A stretch of 64,000 bases of DNA, from NCBI GenBank assembly GCA_947172415.1, contig OX359199.1:2630001-2694000 (forward strand), given 5' to 3'. Shown here piece by piece: positions 1-12,300 of this stretch. The notes beneath the pieces are model-generated. The model did not search any database. It was not told where the DNA came from and saw nothing but the letters and a program-made list of their open reading frames with translations. Each line of letters starts with the position of its first letter. Position 1 is the stretch's first letter. The position numbers were made by a program, and so were the translations under genes. This DNA comes from Chondrosia reniformis. Lineage: Eukaryota > Porifera > Demospongiae > Chondrillida > Chondrillidae.

Positions 1-224
1 ATCGGGTCAATGTTAAGCATCTAGTTGTTGACTCACTCATTTGGGATAACTTTTCTTTGCAGTTTATATGTGCCAGCTCAGCAATATTCTTACAAAAAAA
101 CAACCACATATTATACAGACACAGACAAGTGATATATATATTAATGGCCTAATACCTTAAGGATTATGCAGTTATAGATAAACAGTTAAGCTATCCCACA
201 CCTAAAGTAGGACTAAATGATACC

Positions 225-527
225 TCAAGCGTAGAACAACTTGTCTGGTACATGTGTAATTGAATGCTTGTGCTGCAGTAGGCATAGTCGGAAGTGTAGA
301 ATTCTTGGTGGAAGGTTGTTCAGTTGCTTAGTTTCCAGAAGGCTCACAAGTGGCTTGTGGTCTGTTTCAATGTGAAAGCTTTTCCCTAGCATGTATATAG
401 TTAGTGAACTGTTCACAGGCCCATGTAGTTGCCAGTGCCTCTTTCTCAATATCAACATTGTCTGGGAAGCATATGCAATTACTCTCCATAGCTTTAATGC
501 TTCTGCAGCAGTACTGCACCTAGACAA
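225..527 (-). pseudogene. Gypsy RNase H fragment
   Basis: A 100-residue minus-strand stretch contains the FHIETDHKPLVSL and NLPPRI blocks typical of Ty3/Gypsy RNase H, after an AYASQT-like segment. It follows the RT fragment in pol order. It ends near the left repeat taken as an LTR, so integrase is missing or deleted. Family-level identity is secure; activity is not expected. Confidence 0.8.
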
Positions 528-899
528 AAAGTAGAGGCATCTGCAGAAACTTTTGTTTCTCTCTGAGGATCATAGTGAGCAAGAACATTAGGTTTGGATG
601 ACGCATCCTTAACCTCCTACTATGCCTACTCCTGATTGTGACCCCACATCCAACATGTTTTGTGGTTAAGCAGTTGTTATAGAGGTTCAGTTAACTCTGA
701 GAGTCTAGGGGAAAGTGTAGCCAACAGATTGGTCATTCCTAAGAATCAACACAACTCTGAAACTGAAGTAGGTCTCCTCATGTATCTGATTGCCTCTGTC
801 TTACTGGGGTTCTCCTGGATCCCTTTCCCATTGATTATATGTCCCAGGAATGTGAGTTGCCTTATAAAATTCATATTTGTCAGGATTTAGTGTGACTCC

Positions 900-1454
900 A
901 TAGGCTTGGATTCTTCCCAGTACTCATATCAACCTCTGGTCCTGTTCTGCCAGACAACTCCCACACGCTAGAACATCATTCATCTGGCAAAGGATACCTT
1001 CCAGTCCAGGTAAAATTTCACTTAAGCATTTCTGGAAGTGCTCTGGGGCAGTGGATATGCCAAATGGTAGCTTGTTAAAGCAATACCTGCCGAACGGTGT
1101 TATACGTATATGTTGTCAGGTGTCTTGAGGCTCTTCCTAAAGGAATCTGCCAAATTCTGCTCTTTGCATCCAACTTGCTAAATATCTTTGCTTCTGCAAG
1201 GTGAGCCAGGGTTTCATCCACCTTTGGTAGGGGTGTACCTCTCTAAGGATGTTTTTGTTTAAATCAGCACAATTGCGTATCTCTCCTGATTTTTTTGGTA
1301 CCACCTCCATGCCTGCACACCATTCTGTTGGTGTCTCCACCTTGGAGATAACTACCAAAGACTCTATTCTTTGAAGCTCCTTTACTTTGTTGCGAAGGGA
1401 AAGTGGAACATTACATGCTGTAAGCAGCGTATGGGGTTGGGCATCCGGTTGCAA
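900..1454 (-). pseudogene. Gypsy reverse transcriptase fragment
   Basis: Read on the minus strand, residues around TEWCAGMEVVPKKSGEIRNC and then NKLPFGISTAPEHFQ correspond to the fingers and palm of Ty3/Gypsy reverse transcriptase. The first catalytic Asp of the polymerase box appears as Asn (QMNDV where a DD is expected), so the copy would be dead even without its frameshifts. The two halves lie in different frames. In a living element it would copy the element RNA into DNA. Confidence 0.75.
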
Positions 1455-2354
1455 GTAGATTTTGCATTCCGGAGCCTAGAGCCTGGAGCCTAGCCTGGAG
1501 CCTAGATCTGTAAACAGCGCAAGAAATTTAGTCCGGATAGTATAGTTGGCTTTCTCCACTACTATATCAACTATGGATTGGAGATTTTGGGCAACGTTTA
1601 CAGACTTTGAAGAATGCAATAAACTTGCCCAGGAAACATATAATCCTTCGTTTTTGCGAAAGATCAGACAATACGGACGTGGTTTGATACTGCTCCAATC
1701 TCTCTGCCATCATTTCAATGATTCGTCCATGTCAGAAGTAGAATCCTTCTAAGTGATATTAACGGCCAACCTCCCTTTATCAACTGCCCAACTACTTTCA
1801 TCTTCCAAAAGCTACATAAATCTCTCCTATACACAGCATGAAGTCCCGGGTTTGGATTATGGCTATCAGATCACACACTATAGCTGCTATATGACAGCAT
1901 GTAGTGAGAGCAGCTTGTACGTGCTAGCTCAGCAATATTCTTACAAAGCCAACCACACAATATACAGAAAAGGACAAATGATATACGTATATTAATGGTC
2001 TAATACCTAAAGGTTTATGCAGTTAAAGGTTATAAGTTAGTAATTGGTACCCAAGTATGCCAACTAACCAAGGCCAAAATCACCCGGATTACAAGAGGAT
2101 AAACCTTTTAATATTTTACCAGTGGATGAAGTAATGCCCACAAGTAATCACAGACTCCAAAGCATGCCACCTGAAAAGATCCCACCAGCAACATCAGAAG
2201 AGAATCAGCTCAATAACAGTGTACACAGATAGCCATCTCACATTGACTGCTATTTTAGGGTTATCTAATATTGCTCATAAATATGCTGTTGAATTGTATA
2301 TAATACTCTGAGTTTTGGCGGGAAAGTCTACATCAGCTGTTCTAGATCGAAACG

Positions 2355-2660
2355 ATGGAGAAGGAAAATGTTCCACCAAAGCTCTGTCTGTCCCTGAAGA
2401 GACGACTTGCTTCCCTGGATGAGAAGTAAGTTGATCAGTATTCCTTAGTAAGGGTTCCCAGAGCACATAACAGAGCACCAACTGGGCTGTGAGCAATTTT
2501 GACGATTGGTGCAGAGATTTCAACGAACGAAACCCCAGTAGCGAGATTTGTCCAAACATCTTAGAATCTATGGACTTCCAGGAATTGGATGAAGTGTTAT
2601 CACTTGTAATTTGAAACTTAAAACTGTTGACTTGCTGCTGTAATGAAGTTGCTGATCTTA
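2355..2660 (+). pseudogene. Crypton-type (KIAA1958/ZMYM-like) protein N-terminal fragment
   Basis: A start at 2355 opens MEKENVPPKLCLSLKRRL. After one frameshift and one stop the reading continues as QSTNWAVSNFDDWCRD and ICPNILESMDFQELDEVLSL. This is the pattern (STxWAVxxFxxW, CPxxLLE, later an L-x-x-W/L core) that I associate with the Crypton-derived KIAA1958/QRICH1/ZMYM family (DUF3504), which is abundant in sponge genomes. Only the first 90 or so residues remain, and no tyrosine recombinase core is seen. A GTAAGT at about 2425 could instead be a splice donor, but the text continues almost seamlessly past it, so decay is the simpler reading. Assignment is from memory of the family. Confidence 0.5.
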
Positions 2661-3248
2661 AGATATCCATTTTAAATTAGAAACCTATTTGTTTTGATTT
2701 CAATTCTTTACCTTATTTGGTATGCTTTTAGTCCCAGGTCATTTATACAATGGGCAGGGTAATTATATATCCAGCTAGATGTTTATACATTATATATGCA
2801 CTGTATAATCGTGTGTTGCCCATGGCAACGGCTGCTACATATAAACTAAGCATAAAGGCTGCAAATATATACAGGTAACAATTTTGTTACACATATGCAA
2901 TGTGTAAGATTTACGTAAATGGCTCAAAGTAATAAAAAACATTTGTTTGCACGTAATGACAAAGGCTACCTGTATGTTGGTATATTTATACCTATGTACA
3001 CGGGAAGAATAAAAGTAGACACCATGCATTTTCCAGTGGGAAGCACATACAAAATGCTGCCAGATGTAGGGAAATGGTGTAACACCCTTGCTTGTATGAT
3101 TCATACACAGCTAATGCTTCACTGTGTAACATCCTTTCTTGTTTCTGTATATTTTGTGCCATCCCTAAATCTTCACTATTTTTGTAGATAATTTTTAATA
3201 TTTCTATACAATGTAATAGTTTATAATCTTTTTTTACTTTGTATATAG
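2661..3248. other. Spacer upstream of first visible GARS exon
   Basis: AT-rich spacer with no recognisable coding or mobile sequence. Open frames at 2919-3191 (+) and 2835-3104 (-) overlap antiparallel and match nothing I know. The missing N-terminal GARS exon was looked for here and not found. Confidence 0.4.
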
Positions 3249-3351
3249 GAACGAGAATTAGCTCCTCCCAAGGAAGCGTTCAACAGAGCTTCGCTTGAAG
3301 ACTTAATAAAGAGAAGGTTTTTTTTTTCAATTGCCTTTGGCATTTATGGAG
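3249..3351 (+). CDS. GARS1: GARS exon A
   Basis: Acceptor TATATAG, donor G|GTATGT, phase 1 at the end. It encodes the segment ending in the FGIYGG block before the catalytic core. The preceding coding exon should end in phase 0; none is visible upstream. Confidence 0.93.
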
Positions 3352-6300
3352 GTATGTTGATGTGTTTATATGTGTTCTTGTGTATATGTAATTATACATG
3401 TAGTCCTTGTCTGTCCTACTTGAGGTATGAAACCCACTGGAATGTTCTTGACCATGAATGTATCTAAGTTTTTGTATGGTGATTTAAATTCCAATCTTGT
3501 TCAATTCTCCTAGTAAATTATTTCCAGGTTAAGAATTATAAAGTACATTACAGTGCTTATAATAAGCAGTCACATGATCTGACAAGTATCACAGCATAGT
3601 GAAGCGTAATCTATTGTTCTTAGAATGATAGTTAAGTCACATTGCATTGTTTATGTATAAAAGGGATACTAGAGAATATTGTGCATGCAAGTTGCAAAGT
3701 GTTACAAAGTAACAAGCCGAGCTCAACCAAATTCAGGTTGAACTGGGTTTATGAGTGGCCATACCAAAGTGGTATAAGAATACACAAGACAAGGTTAGAC
3801 ATACAGTGATGATTAAAGATGCATTACTATGCAGTGCTCCCTGCAGAACGTTGGGCCAGCGGTGTGTGGCAAAATGAAAATTTTCAAAATTTAAGGGGGG
3901 AGGGGGGCAGGGGCATTGGTATGAGAGTGTTGAAGCAGTTTATATGAACTTCTAAAAAGTCTAGGGCGGCAATATGAAAACCTAGGGGGTGGGACAAACC
4001 CCCTCTGTCCCCCCTCTATATAGCCCTGCTATGTAACACTTATTTGCTTCCATGTAATTCAGTCACATTCATTTCTTGAGGGGAACTGTCAAGTTAAGCA
4101 CCCTTAAAAATGTTTGAATAGATCGAAAGTCTTCCGGTTTGAATAATGATAGTGATCTTGGCAATTGGGAGCCTGAAAAGTCATAACACCTAATCAGATT
4201 ATTGCCTTGTTTTTTGCAGCAAAATTGTCACAAGATGGTAAGTTTTGTATGTATGTACTGAAGAAGCTAGTTAATCTGGAGCCTGTGGAAGGAAGAGAAA
4301 TTTCTCTTTAACTTGCTCTTCCATTTATCCAAATATTTGTTTTTACTGCTAATTAGCTTGCTTTTTAGAGAAGCATGACACCTGCAACTTTGAAGCACCA
4401 AACCTCTTTGCTAGTGATGCTTGAGTTTGACTAGGTACACTAACTTAGCCTTCTCGGCAACATAGACAGGCTTTGCCATGCTACACATTCAATAGTACAA
4501 TACTTACAATTCAAGCTTTATGTACATACTAGTTAGTCAAAATGGGTGGTACAGACCAGTCAAAACCACTTTGTTTGACATCCCGTTTATAAGGTAAGTT
4601 TTCAATTATGGTAAAATTGGTTCACGTTAATTTCTCCGGTTTAATCAGGTATCTTGATTAACTTGCTTCTTCTGTATTTATTATCACAACAAATGTTCCT
4701 CTATGTATTTGTGTGTATATATAGCAACACTAGTAAGTGGTAGACAGATACAAATAGCTGATTTTTTATAACTTTACTCAAGCATCTACGTATTGTCAAT
4801 AAATGACATTTCATTTAAAATTTACAAAGGAGCCAGGAGGGCATTAAAGACCTGTATTGTATAGAAATCAAGTTGTATACACTGAAAGTTTTATCACCAA
4901 TTACATATTAGTGGAGCCATGGGAGATTTAACAGGGAGAAGTGAAGGCCATGACCAGTTTTTCAGGCTAATAGAAAATGAGTGAATAGCCATTATGGGAA
5001 ATGGGCACTTTTACCAATGAATATTTTTTGAGATGTTCTCCATTCTTGTGCTCCTTCTGTACACACATTCAGCAAGCAGATGGATAAACAATATCATTAT
5101 TAATTTTTGATACTGAAATCAAAGTCTCATCAGGCAATTTGGTTTACATTTGCTTGTGTAGTTAGTGTATGTCAGTCAAAACATAGATAATGTATTTTAA
5201 AGACAAACTTAAACCACTCAGGAGATTATCAGTGACATTTTAATCATAAAACATGGCCTTTAGGAGGTGGTACTTTTTTGTTGCAGCATTCCTTAAGGTT
5301 AAGTTCAAATCTATTACAAAAACCGACAACGTATGTATTACATATGAAGGTGGAATCCCCAGAAACAGCTGTCTGGCCCAGTGGAGCAAGAGAAGAAAGA
5401 AGAGGAAGGACTCCTGTATCTTTATCTAAAGCTCTCTCTCCAGGTTTACTCCCCTGTAGGCTCTCTTACAGAATAGGAATAGCATATAGAAAAATGGTTA
5501 TTAGATTTTTCATTTGAATGTTTCAATCATTACTAATAAAAATGGATTAGAAAATGTAGTCGTCAAATAGCCTTTAAGCACAATATAACTATGCATGTGT
5601 TATATATACCATGAGTCTAGTGAAAATGTGTCTTGATGGCATTGTGTTAGAGGAAAATTGTAGCAAATCTTGAAATGTTATCTAAATGTCTAAAGGCTTA
5701 TGTTAATAAGTGACTGATTGAAGTATTAAATAAGGGCTGGTGGATTAGGTGCTTTGTAAACTGGGAAATTACTTCAAGAGAGTAGATGGTGGACATCCAG
5801 TTTGGCAGATTTATTATATACAGTAGTAGTTTTGTAATACAAATGAGTTTGTGCAGGAGAAGGTTGGCAGATTATGCAGTTTGGCAAATAGAGCAATGAT
5901 GGATTAGTTGGAGTGCACTTACATGACTCTCTTTTTTTTCAAATGGAAATGGTAGAATTGAACCTCAATAATACAAAATTTAAGGTAACAATCAGGATTT
6001 TCATCAATGGCCTTGAAAAATGACCAGTTTTTTGTTAGGATTTCAATGGTTGTATTAGTTGTATCAGATTTGCATCAGATTTGTATCCCCTTAAAACCAC
6101 ACACAATATTAATTACGTAAGTGTACGTATGTGTGGAGATGGCAAAAGCAACTGTTGAATTGTTACTCTCTAATATACTTCACTGATTCCTCTGGAAATC
6201 CGTAAGTATTTTTAACCCAATTCCCCAACAGGTGTAAGCATTGTTGAAGTTGTCCTTACAATGAATGTTGCAGGTCTACCCTGCTCTATGGAAAGTGGGT

Positions 6301-9300
6301 TGGGTCATCTGCATAGTGGATGTTTTGGATGGGGGTAAGGTTTTTAACCTGCATGACAGCAGGAACAATGCCCTACTAGTAGAGTACCCAATGTGTATAG
6401 ACACCCTTCAGACATCTCCATGGGTTCCCTAAAATCCTGTCTGTGAAACAGCTGAATAGGAGATAGGATTGGACACAGCCTTACCTGACTCCATTCTATA
6501 CTTGAAAACTACTATTCCTTTTGCTATTCTGACTAAGCACAACATCATAGTCAACAACTCCCTAAATATGTAAATTAGTTGGTGGACAAACTTATGGTGT
6601 CTCAAGATGGCTAACTGGTAAAAGTGTTCCATTGGGACATCAGTCTTAGAGACAGCCACAAAGCTTTCTCTCTGTATGATTTGGTATGTAACCTACGTTG
6701 AGTCGAATCTACCCCAGTACTTCTTGAAACCTCCACTTTGAGTACTACAGAGAGTTTCTTGAAACGTTAAGCGAGAATGTGCAATGATGATTGTTGAATA
6801 GCTTTTTGTCCTTCTGTAGAGGGACCAGTATGGCCTATTCCATTCTCCTGCTACTTGTGTTGTCTCCAATGGCCAGTGTATCATTGTTTCCCCTACTCTC
6901 CAGCTACCCAGACATTCTGGGGTTTTTTCACCACCTGGTAAACTTACTTCCTGGTTACTCTGATTCTGAATGGTCCTCAAGGTCACCCACTTTCTCTGTG
7001 TCATAATCTGCTCATTTAGTACCTTTTAAAAATGTCTTCCACTAAACCCCTCCTGCAATGTAAGCTATTTGCTTATGTAATATCCATGTCACCTTCTCTC
7101 ATAGACTTGTTTACTTCCTTCATCTGTCTTGATAATTTTCTTCTGCTACTGCCAGTATTATATTTTTAATTAATTTTTAATTCTTTACCCACATGTAACA
7201 TGTCATGGCTTAGCTGCACAGCTTTCTGATGACCTCTATGAAATGATGCATTTTCCTTTGATCTTGTAGCGCAAGTACTGCATCAGTGCACTGCTTTTTT
7301 CTTGTTCTTTGCTTATCTAGTAACTTCAATTGTATGCATGTGACCACCGGTCAGTGATTGCTGTTCTTGTTTCTTGTCTATGAATTTTTATCCTGTGTGG
7401 ATGGGTTGATGGCCTCATTTTGTACTTGTGTAATGGAGTTCTATGATGTTTGTGTGAAGAAAGTGTAAGTGCACTAGCAAAAGGATATAATTCTCTCGCT
7501 ACTTTAACTGAAATATCTCCCTTACCCATAAAATCCAACCACCCATGCACACTCTCCCTTGCTGATGCATTGAAGTTACCTACAGTTACCTACAGTGCTG
7601 AAAATAGCTGCTAGTTCATATAAGGACACATGTTTGGATGTGCTCAAATACTATACCACAAGTAAAAGCCTCCAAGTTACCCTTTTTTAGTCATACAATC
7701 CATTAGAATGGAAAAAAGTGGGCCTTCCTATGCTGTTACAAACCACATTTCTATGTATGGGCATACTGCACTTTAGAGCAGCTATTTTTTATGAAGATAA
7801 TGGAAGTTTTAAAATGTTCATAGTTAGATTTGCTGATTTTAAAACAACACACACATTAGACAACACACATTTGCTAAACAGTAAGCACTACTTTGTAGTG
7901 TGACGTTTCTGCACTCATCATAATTTTTATTGTAAATTGTTAATTATCTTGTGGGTGATGTAAAGCCTGTATAACACTAGTAAATATGTAAAGATATAAC
8001 TGGAGTACGTATGTGTATTATAGAGAAACAATTTAAGCTACAAAAGGTTTACCAAAGTTCTACATTAGCTCTACTCTACAGATTTTATAATGGAAGTACA
8101 AATTGTGTTTTGTACTGTAGTAAGTGATAGATTTTAATAACATGTTTCATCAGTGCTTATAGACAGAACCTTAAAATATATATGTATGTCTATTAATGCT
8201 GTGTGAGTGTATGCAGATGCCTTTATTTTTCTTATCTTTGCTAAGGTGTGGCTGGGCTTTATGATTATGGGCCAATGGGGTGTTCCATGAAGTCCAATTT
8301 ATTGAAAGTTTGGAGACAACACTTTATACTACAGGAGAATCTTCTTGAGATAGACACTCCATGCTTGACTCCTAAAACTGTGTTGAAGTACGTAAGTTCT
8401 TTAAACATCCTTCACCATCTTTAAAGTTATTAAGAATGAAGTTGCCTACATACCTCCTTGAACAGTTATAGAAAGGGAACACTGTTTAACTGCCTGACAC
8501 CACCATTGTTGTATGACCTATTAAAGCTAGATCATTTTATGGTATACACAGTTAATTGTGAAGTTACTCTTTTTGTGAGATGCTGTTGTGTAAAAATGTT
8601 CATTCTTGGAGAAAGGATTTAGGTAATTTGGCGTGGTGGCTATAACTGAAGTATACACCATTGCCACAGCATTCAAGGAACCTGGGATAGTAATGGCTAG
8701 GGGTGAATTTATGTATGCCTTTGTGTACAAATTACAAAATGGTCTCTAACTCTGTTGATTATGCCATTGCATGCAACCAACCGTTGGTATTTATAGCTCC
8801 CTCACAAGGCAAATCAAATCTGCTGTGGTTATTAGCTGAGACCCCTCTAAGACTGGAACTTTTGTTGATATATGGCATGCAGATGCGTCCTCTTCAGTCT
8901 ATACTAAGGTGTGAAAAGGTAATTGGTAGACCATGTGTTCTACCTTGCAATTGGATGATCTGTATCAACTACTACTCTCTATGCAGTAGTTGAGGATTTC
9001 AAAGTCTGCAACTATATGTACTATTTATTATCCTAGGGGTCATTTGGACCTCTTTAAATTTGTAACTGGCACTGTGTAGCTAGTACTTGATTGTAATTTT
9101 AATATTTGCCAGTAACTTGCACTGTGTAGTGTACTTGAGTGTAATTAGCTAGCAAAGTATTTTACTATACGTACTTATAGACATTCGTTATGAGCAATTT
9201 TGTTATGAGATTCTACTGTATGTACACATGAAAAACGTACACACATGGATAAGAATAAAGCCTTGTTGAATGTCAGCAACATGAATTTACTAATTCTGGA

Positions 9301-12300
9301 TGTTTAAACCCAGAGGTCTTCATCAGCAACACACGAGCAATGGGAATAGAAGTGAGTAAGTCAGTATAAATAGGAAATTAGTAAATTCATGTTACTGACA
9401 CCCAACAAGGCCTTATTCTCATAATGATACCCATGAATAAGTAAAAATATTAACAGATCACGTAAGAAGAGAAGACAGAACTTAGATTACCAAAGTAATA
9501 CGGTCAACCAAACTAATTCAGTCTTTCGCAACAATATAGGAACAACTCTGAGGAGAATGTATTCAAAAACACTTGGTTTTACCTTCTCTACAAATCGCCT
9601 GTTCGGAAGCTCCTTCTCGTAGGAGAGCGTTGACTTGTCATAGCCGTTCACAAAAGGATGATCTTCTTTAGCAATGAGGAGGTGACGTTTATGCAACGTC
9701 ACAGATTCACAAAATGTGCTTGTACGGAGCGACATACGAGGGTGTCGTAACGCAATACAAAAACATCATAATACATCACCAGATTGCACAAGCATAACCT
9801 TGAATTCTTCATTATATCTTGATTATTTTGCAATTTTAATTAAACAAAATTTCACCAGATATTTGTCATAAACATGTACCATGATATATGTTGGTTTCAA
9901 AGTGAACTGACCCATTGACATTTTCTATCAATATAACACATGGTTTCAATATAAATTTCCTATAGGTTTTCTATAGTCCTATGGCATTTTATATGCAGAT
10001 TTTGTCCTCTGTTTTATAACAAATGGAGACCTAAATGAAAAATCCCTTAATTTAAACTTTATGATAATATATACACCCATTCTGTTTCTAGGTCCTTTCT
10101 TGGAGCCATATGAATTATTTAATTATATTATATTATATTGTTTATGTAGATTACCTTAGTATATTGTAATTTGTACTGTATATATCTGGGCACATTTTAA
10201 GGCTATGCCATCTAGGAACCTAGTTTGGAGGTTGTACATCAGTTCAATGATTATATACGGGTACCGGCTCTTTACCTAATGTCCTTTACAATGCCCAATG
10301 TTGCTGGTACTGGCATCAAACATAATAGCTCTTGTACCCCATTACCATGGCAACAGACCACATCTGTGGGGGTAACAAATCCCATACAAGGAGGGTAATA
10401 GCAACAGGAAGTTGTGGCTTTCAAATTTAAACAACAAAATACTGCCCAGCGTCTTTGGGATATGAGTGGCCGTCCGCTTTCCTGATCTCTGCAATTTATG
10501 GTGACAACCACTTGTCCAACAACTTTGGATCAGCTGCTTCCAACAAATCTTTGGGGTTCCTATAGTCAAGGTGTCCGTTGTGATACTCTCTCCAAGCAGC
10601 AAAGGTCGTCTCAGCCCATTTTGTGTTCTGAAACAGTATTTTTAGGGTTCTGCTTTTCAGATAACTACGATAAGTCTTCCACTGATGTGTTCTGGAAGCC
10701 TTTGCTAAGGGATATGGCTGTGGTTGCTGATGATAGGTAGGTATAAGTGATAACCTTGTTCCTAACTTTACTGTACTTCTTGTCCAAATTTTAACGTAAG
10801 GTTTTTCCTACTGCCATGGGAAAGGGGTACTAATTAGATTAAACCCACTTCCTTGGACTTTGGCAAAACATAATTACTCGGCCTTCGCTTTGCCTTGGCC
10901 CCGGATTGTATTTTGCCTGCAGTCGACAAAAGTGGGTTATAACTACTGCTTATAATACCGCTACTGGTGCTTTAACCAGTGAGGTTTTTCATTACCCGGA
11001 CTGGAACCCTATGAGTGAAAAGTAGCAGTAATGTATCTTTTTAATTTGTACAAGTTTAAACAAATATAGCTAAAAGATGTCTGCCTTTCTGGGGTGCCGA
11101 AGGAGGATATTGTTTTCAGAAGTCATATTAATGTATGGCTTCCTGTTTGTAATCTTATATATACAATACAAGTTACAATACTAAGGTAATCTAATAATAA
11201 TATAATTAATTAATTCATATGGCTCCAAGAAAGTACTAGCAACAAAATGGGCAGAGTATCACAAAGTTTAGGGTATAAAACTCATTTTGGAGGACAAAGT
11301 CTGCATATAAATGCCATAGGACAATAGAAAAGCTATAGAAAGTTTATATTGAAACCAAGTGTTATATTGATAAAAATTATCAATTGGTCAGATCACTGTG
11401 AAACCGATATATATCATGGTACATGTGTATGATAAATGTCTGGCCAGGTTTTGCTTAATTAAAGTTGCAAAATAATCAAGATATAATGAAGAATGCAATG
11501 TTACTATTGGGCAACAGGTGATGTCTTGTGATGTTTCTCTAGTGCCTCACCAACACTCCCGTATGTCGCTCCATACGCATTTATTGAATCATGTGACGTT
11601 GCAAAAGCATCACCACATTGCTGCTAAAGAAGATCATCCTTTCGTGAACGGCTATGACAAGTCGATGCTCTCCTACGAGAAGGAGCTACTGAATAAGCGA
11701 GTTGTTGCGAAGGTTAGATAAAGCATATTTGTATACGTTCCCATTGGGTTTGAGGCAGAATTGTTCCTATATTGTTGCAAAAGAAATTCGTTTAGTCGAC
11801 CGTATCAAAACTTTTGTAATTTAAGCTCTGTCTTCTCTTCTTATGTTTTTGTTCATATTTTTACTTGTCCATGTGTAGGAATAAGGGGTGTTTGTTGTGA
11901 TCATTGTGAGAATAAAGCCTTGTTGAGCATCAGCAACAGAATTTACTAATTTCCTATGTGATATTCCCATTCTTGTATTACTGATGAAGACCTCCGGGTT
12001 GAAACATCCAGAATTAGTAAATTTAGGTTATTGACCTTCAACAAGGCCTTATTCTTAACCATGTGTGTACGTTTTCCATGTGTACATACAGTAGAATCTC
12101 ATAACAAAATTGCTTATAGTGAATGTGTAAATAGTGAAGTACTTTGCTGGCTAATTACACTCAAGTACACTACACAGTGCAAGTTACTGGCAAATATATA
12201 AAATATTAAAATTACAATCAAGTACTATACAGTACAAGTTACAAATTTAAAAGGTCCAAGTGACTATACAATATTAAAATTACAATCAAGTACTAGCTAG

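Larger units (their letters stand above)
1..2035 (-). mobile_element. Degenerate Ty3/Gypsy LTR retrotransposon remnant
   Basis: On the minus strand, Gypsy-type reverse transcriptase and RNase H segments follow each other in the expected pol order (RT at about 1454-900, RNase H at about 527-225). They are flanked by a direct repeat, 63-180 versus 1916-2030, that shares the block AGCTCAGCAATATTCTTAC and a following ATTAATGG(C/T)CTAATACCT stretch. These are best read as decayed LTR pieces, with the 3' LTR on the left. Exact LTR ends are not defined. No gag, protease or integrase is recognisable. Several stops and frameshifts make it non-coding today. Confidence 0.75.
3352..8245. other. GARS intron 1
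   Basis: 4.9 kb. It contains a G/C-run-ended short repeat (3834-4029), an unassigned frame at about 5350-5450 and a non-LTR reverse transcriptase relic (6120-7560). The rest is AT-rich and I recognise nothing else in it. Confidence 0.8.

Noticed and set aside
2919-3191. 90-residue + strand frame just before GARS, considered as its missing N-terminus
   Set aside because: No resemblance to synthetase N-termini, opposed by an equally long antisense frame, and no splice donor in the required phase.
5278-5517. 79-residue frame in GARS intron 1, considered as an alternative exon
   Set aside because: An AG/GT-bounded piece exists, but it is not related to any GARS segment and has no partner exons. 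Left unassigned.
8703-8993. 96-residue + strand frame that looks like a small protein gene
   Set aside because: The same text recurs inverted at 12396-12650 and again at 38860-39150 and 42830-43080 with frame-breaking changes, so it is part of a fold-back repeat arm.
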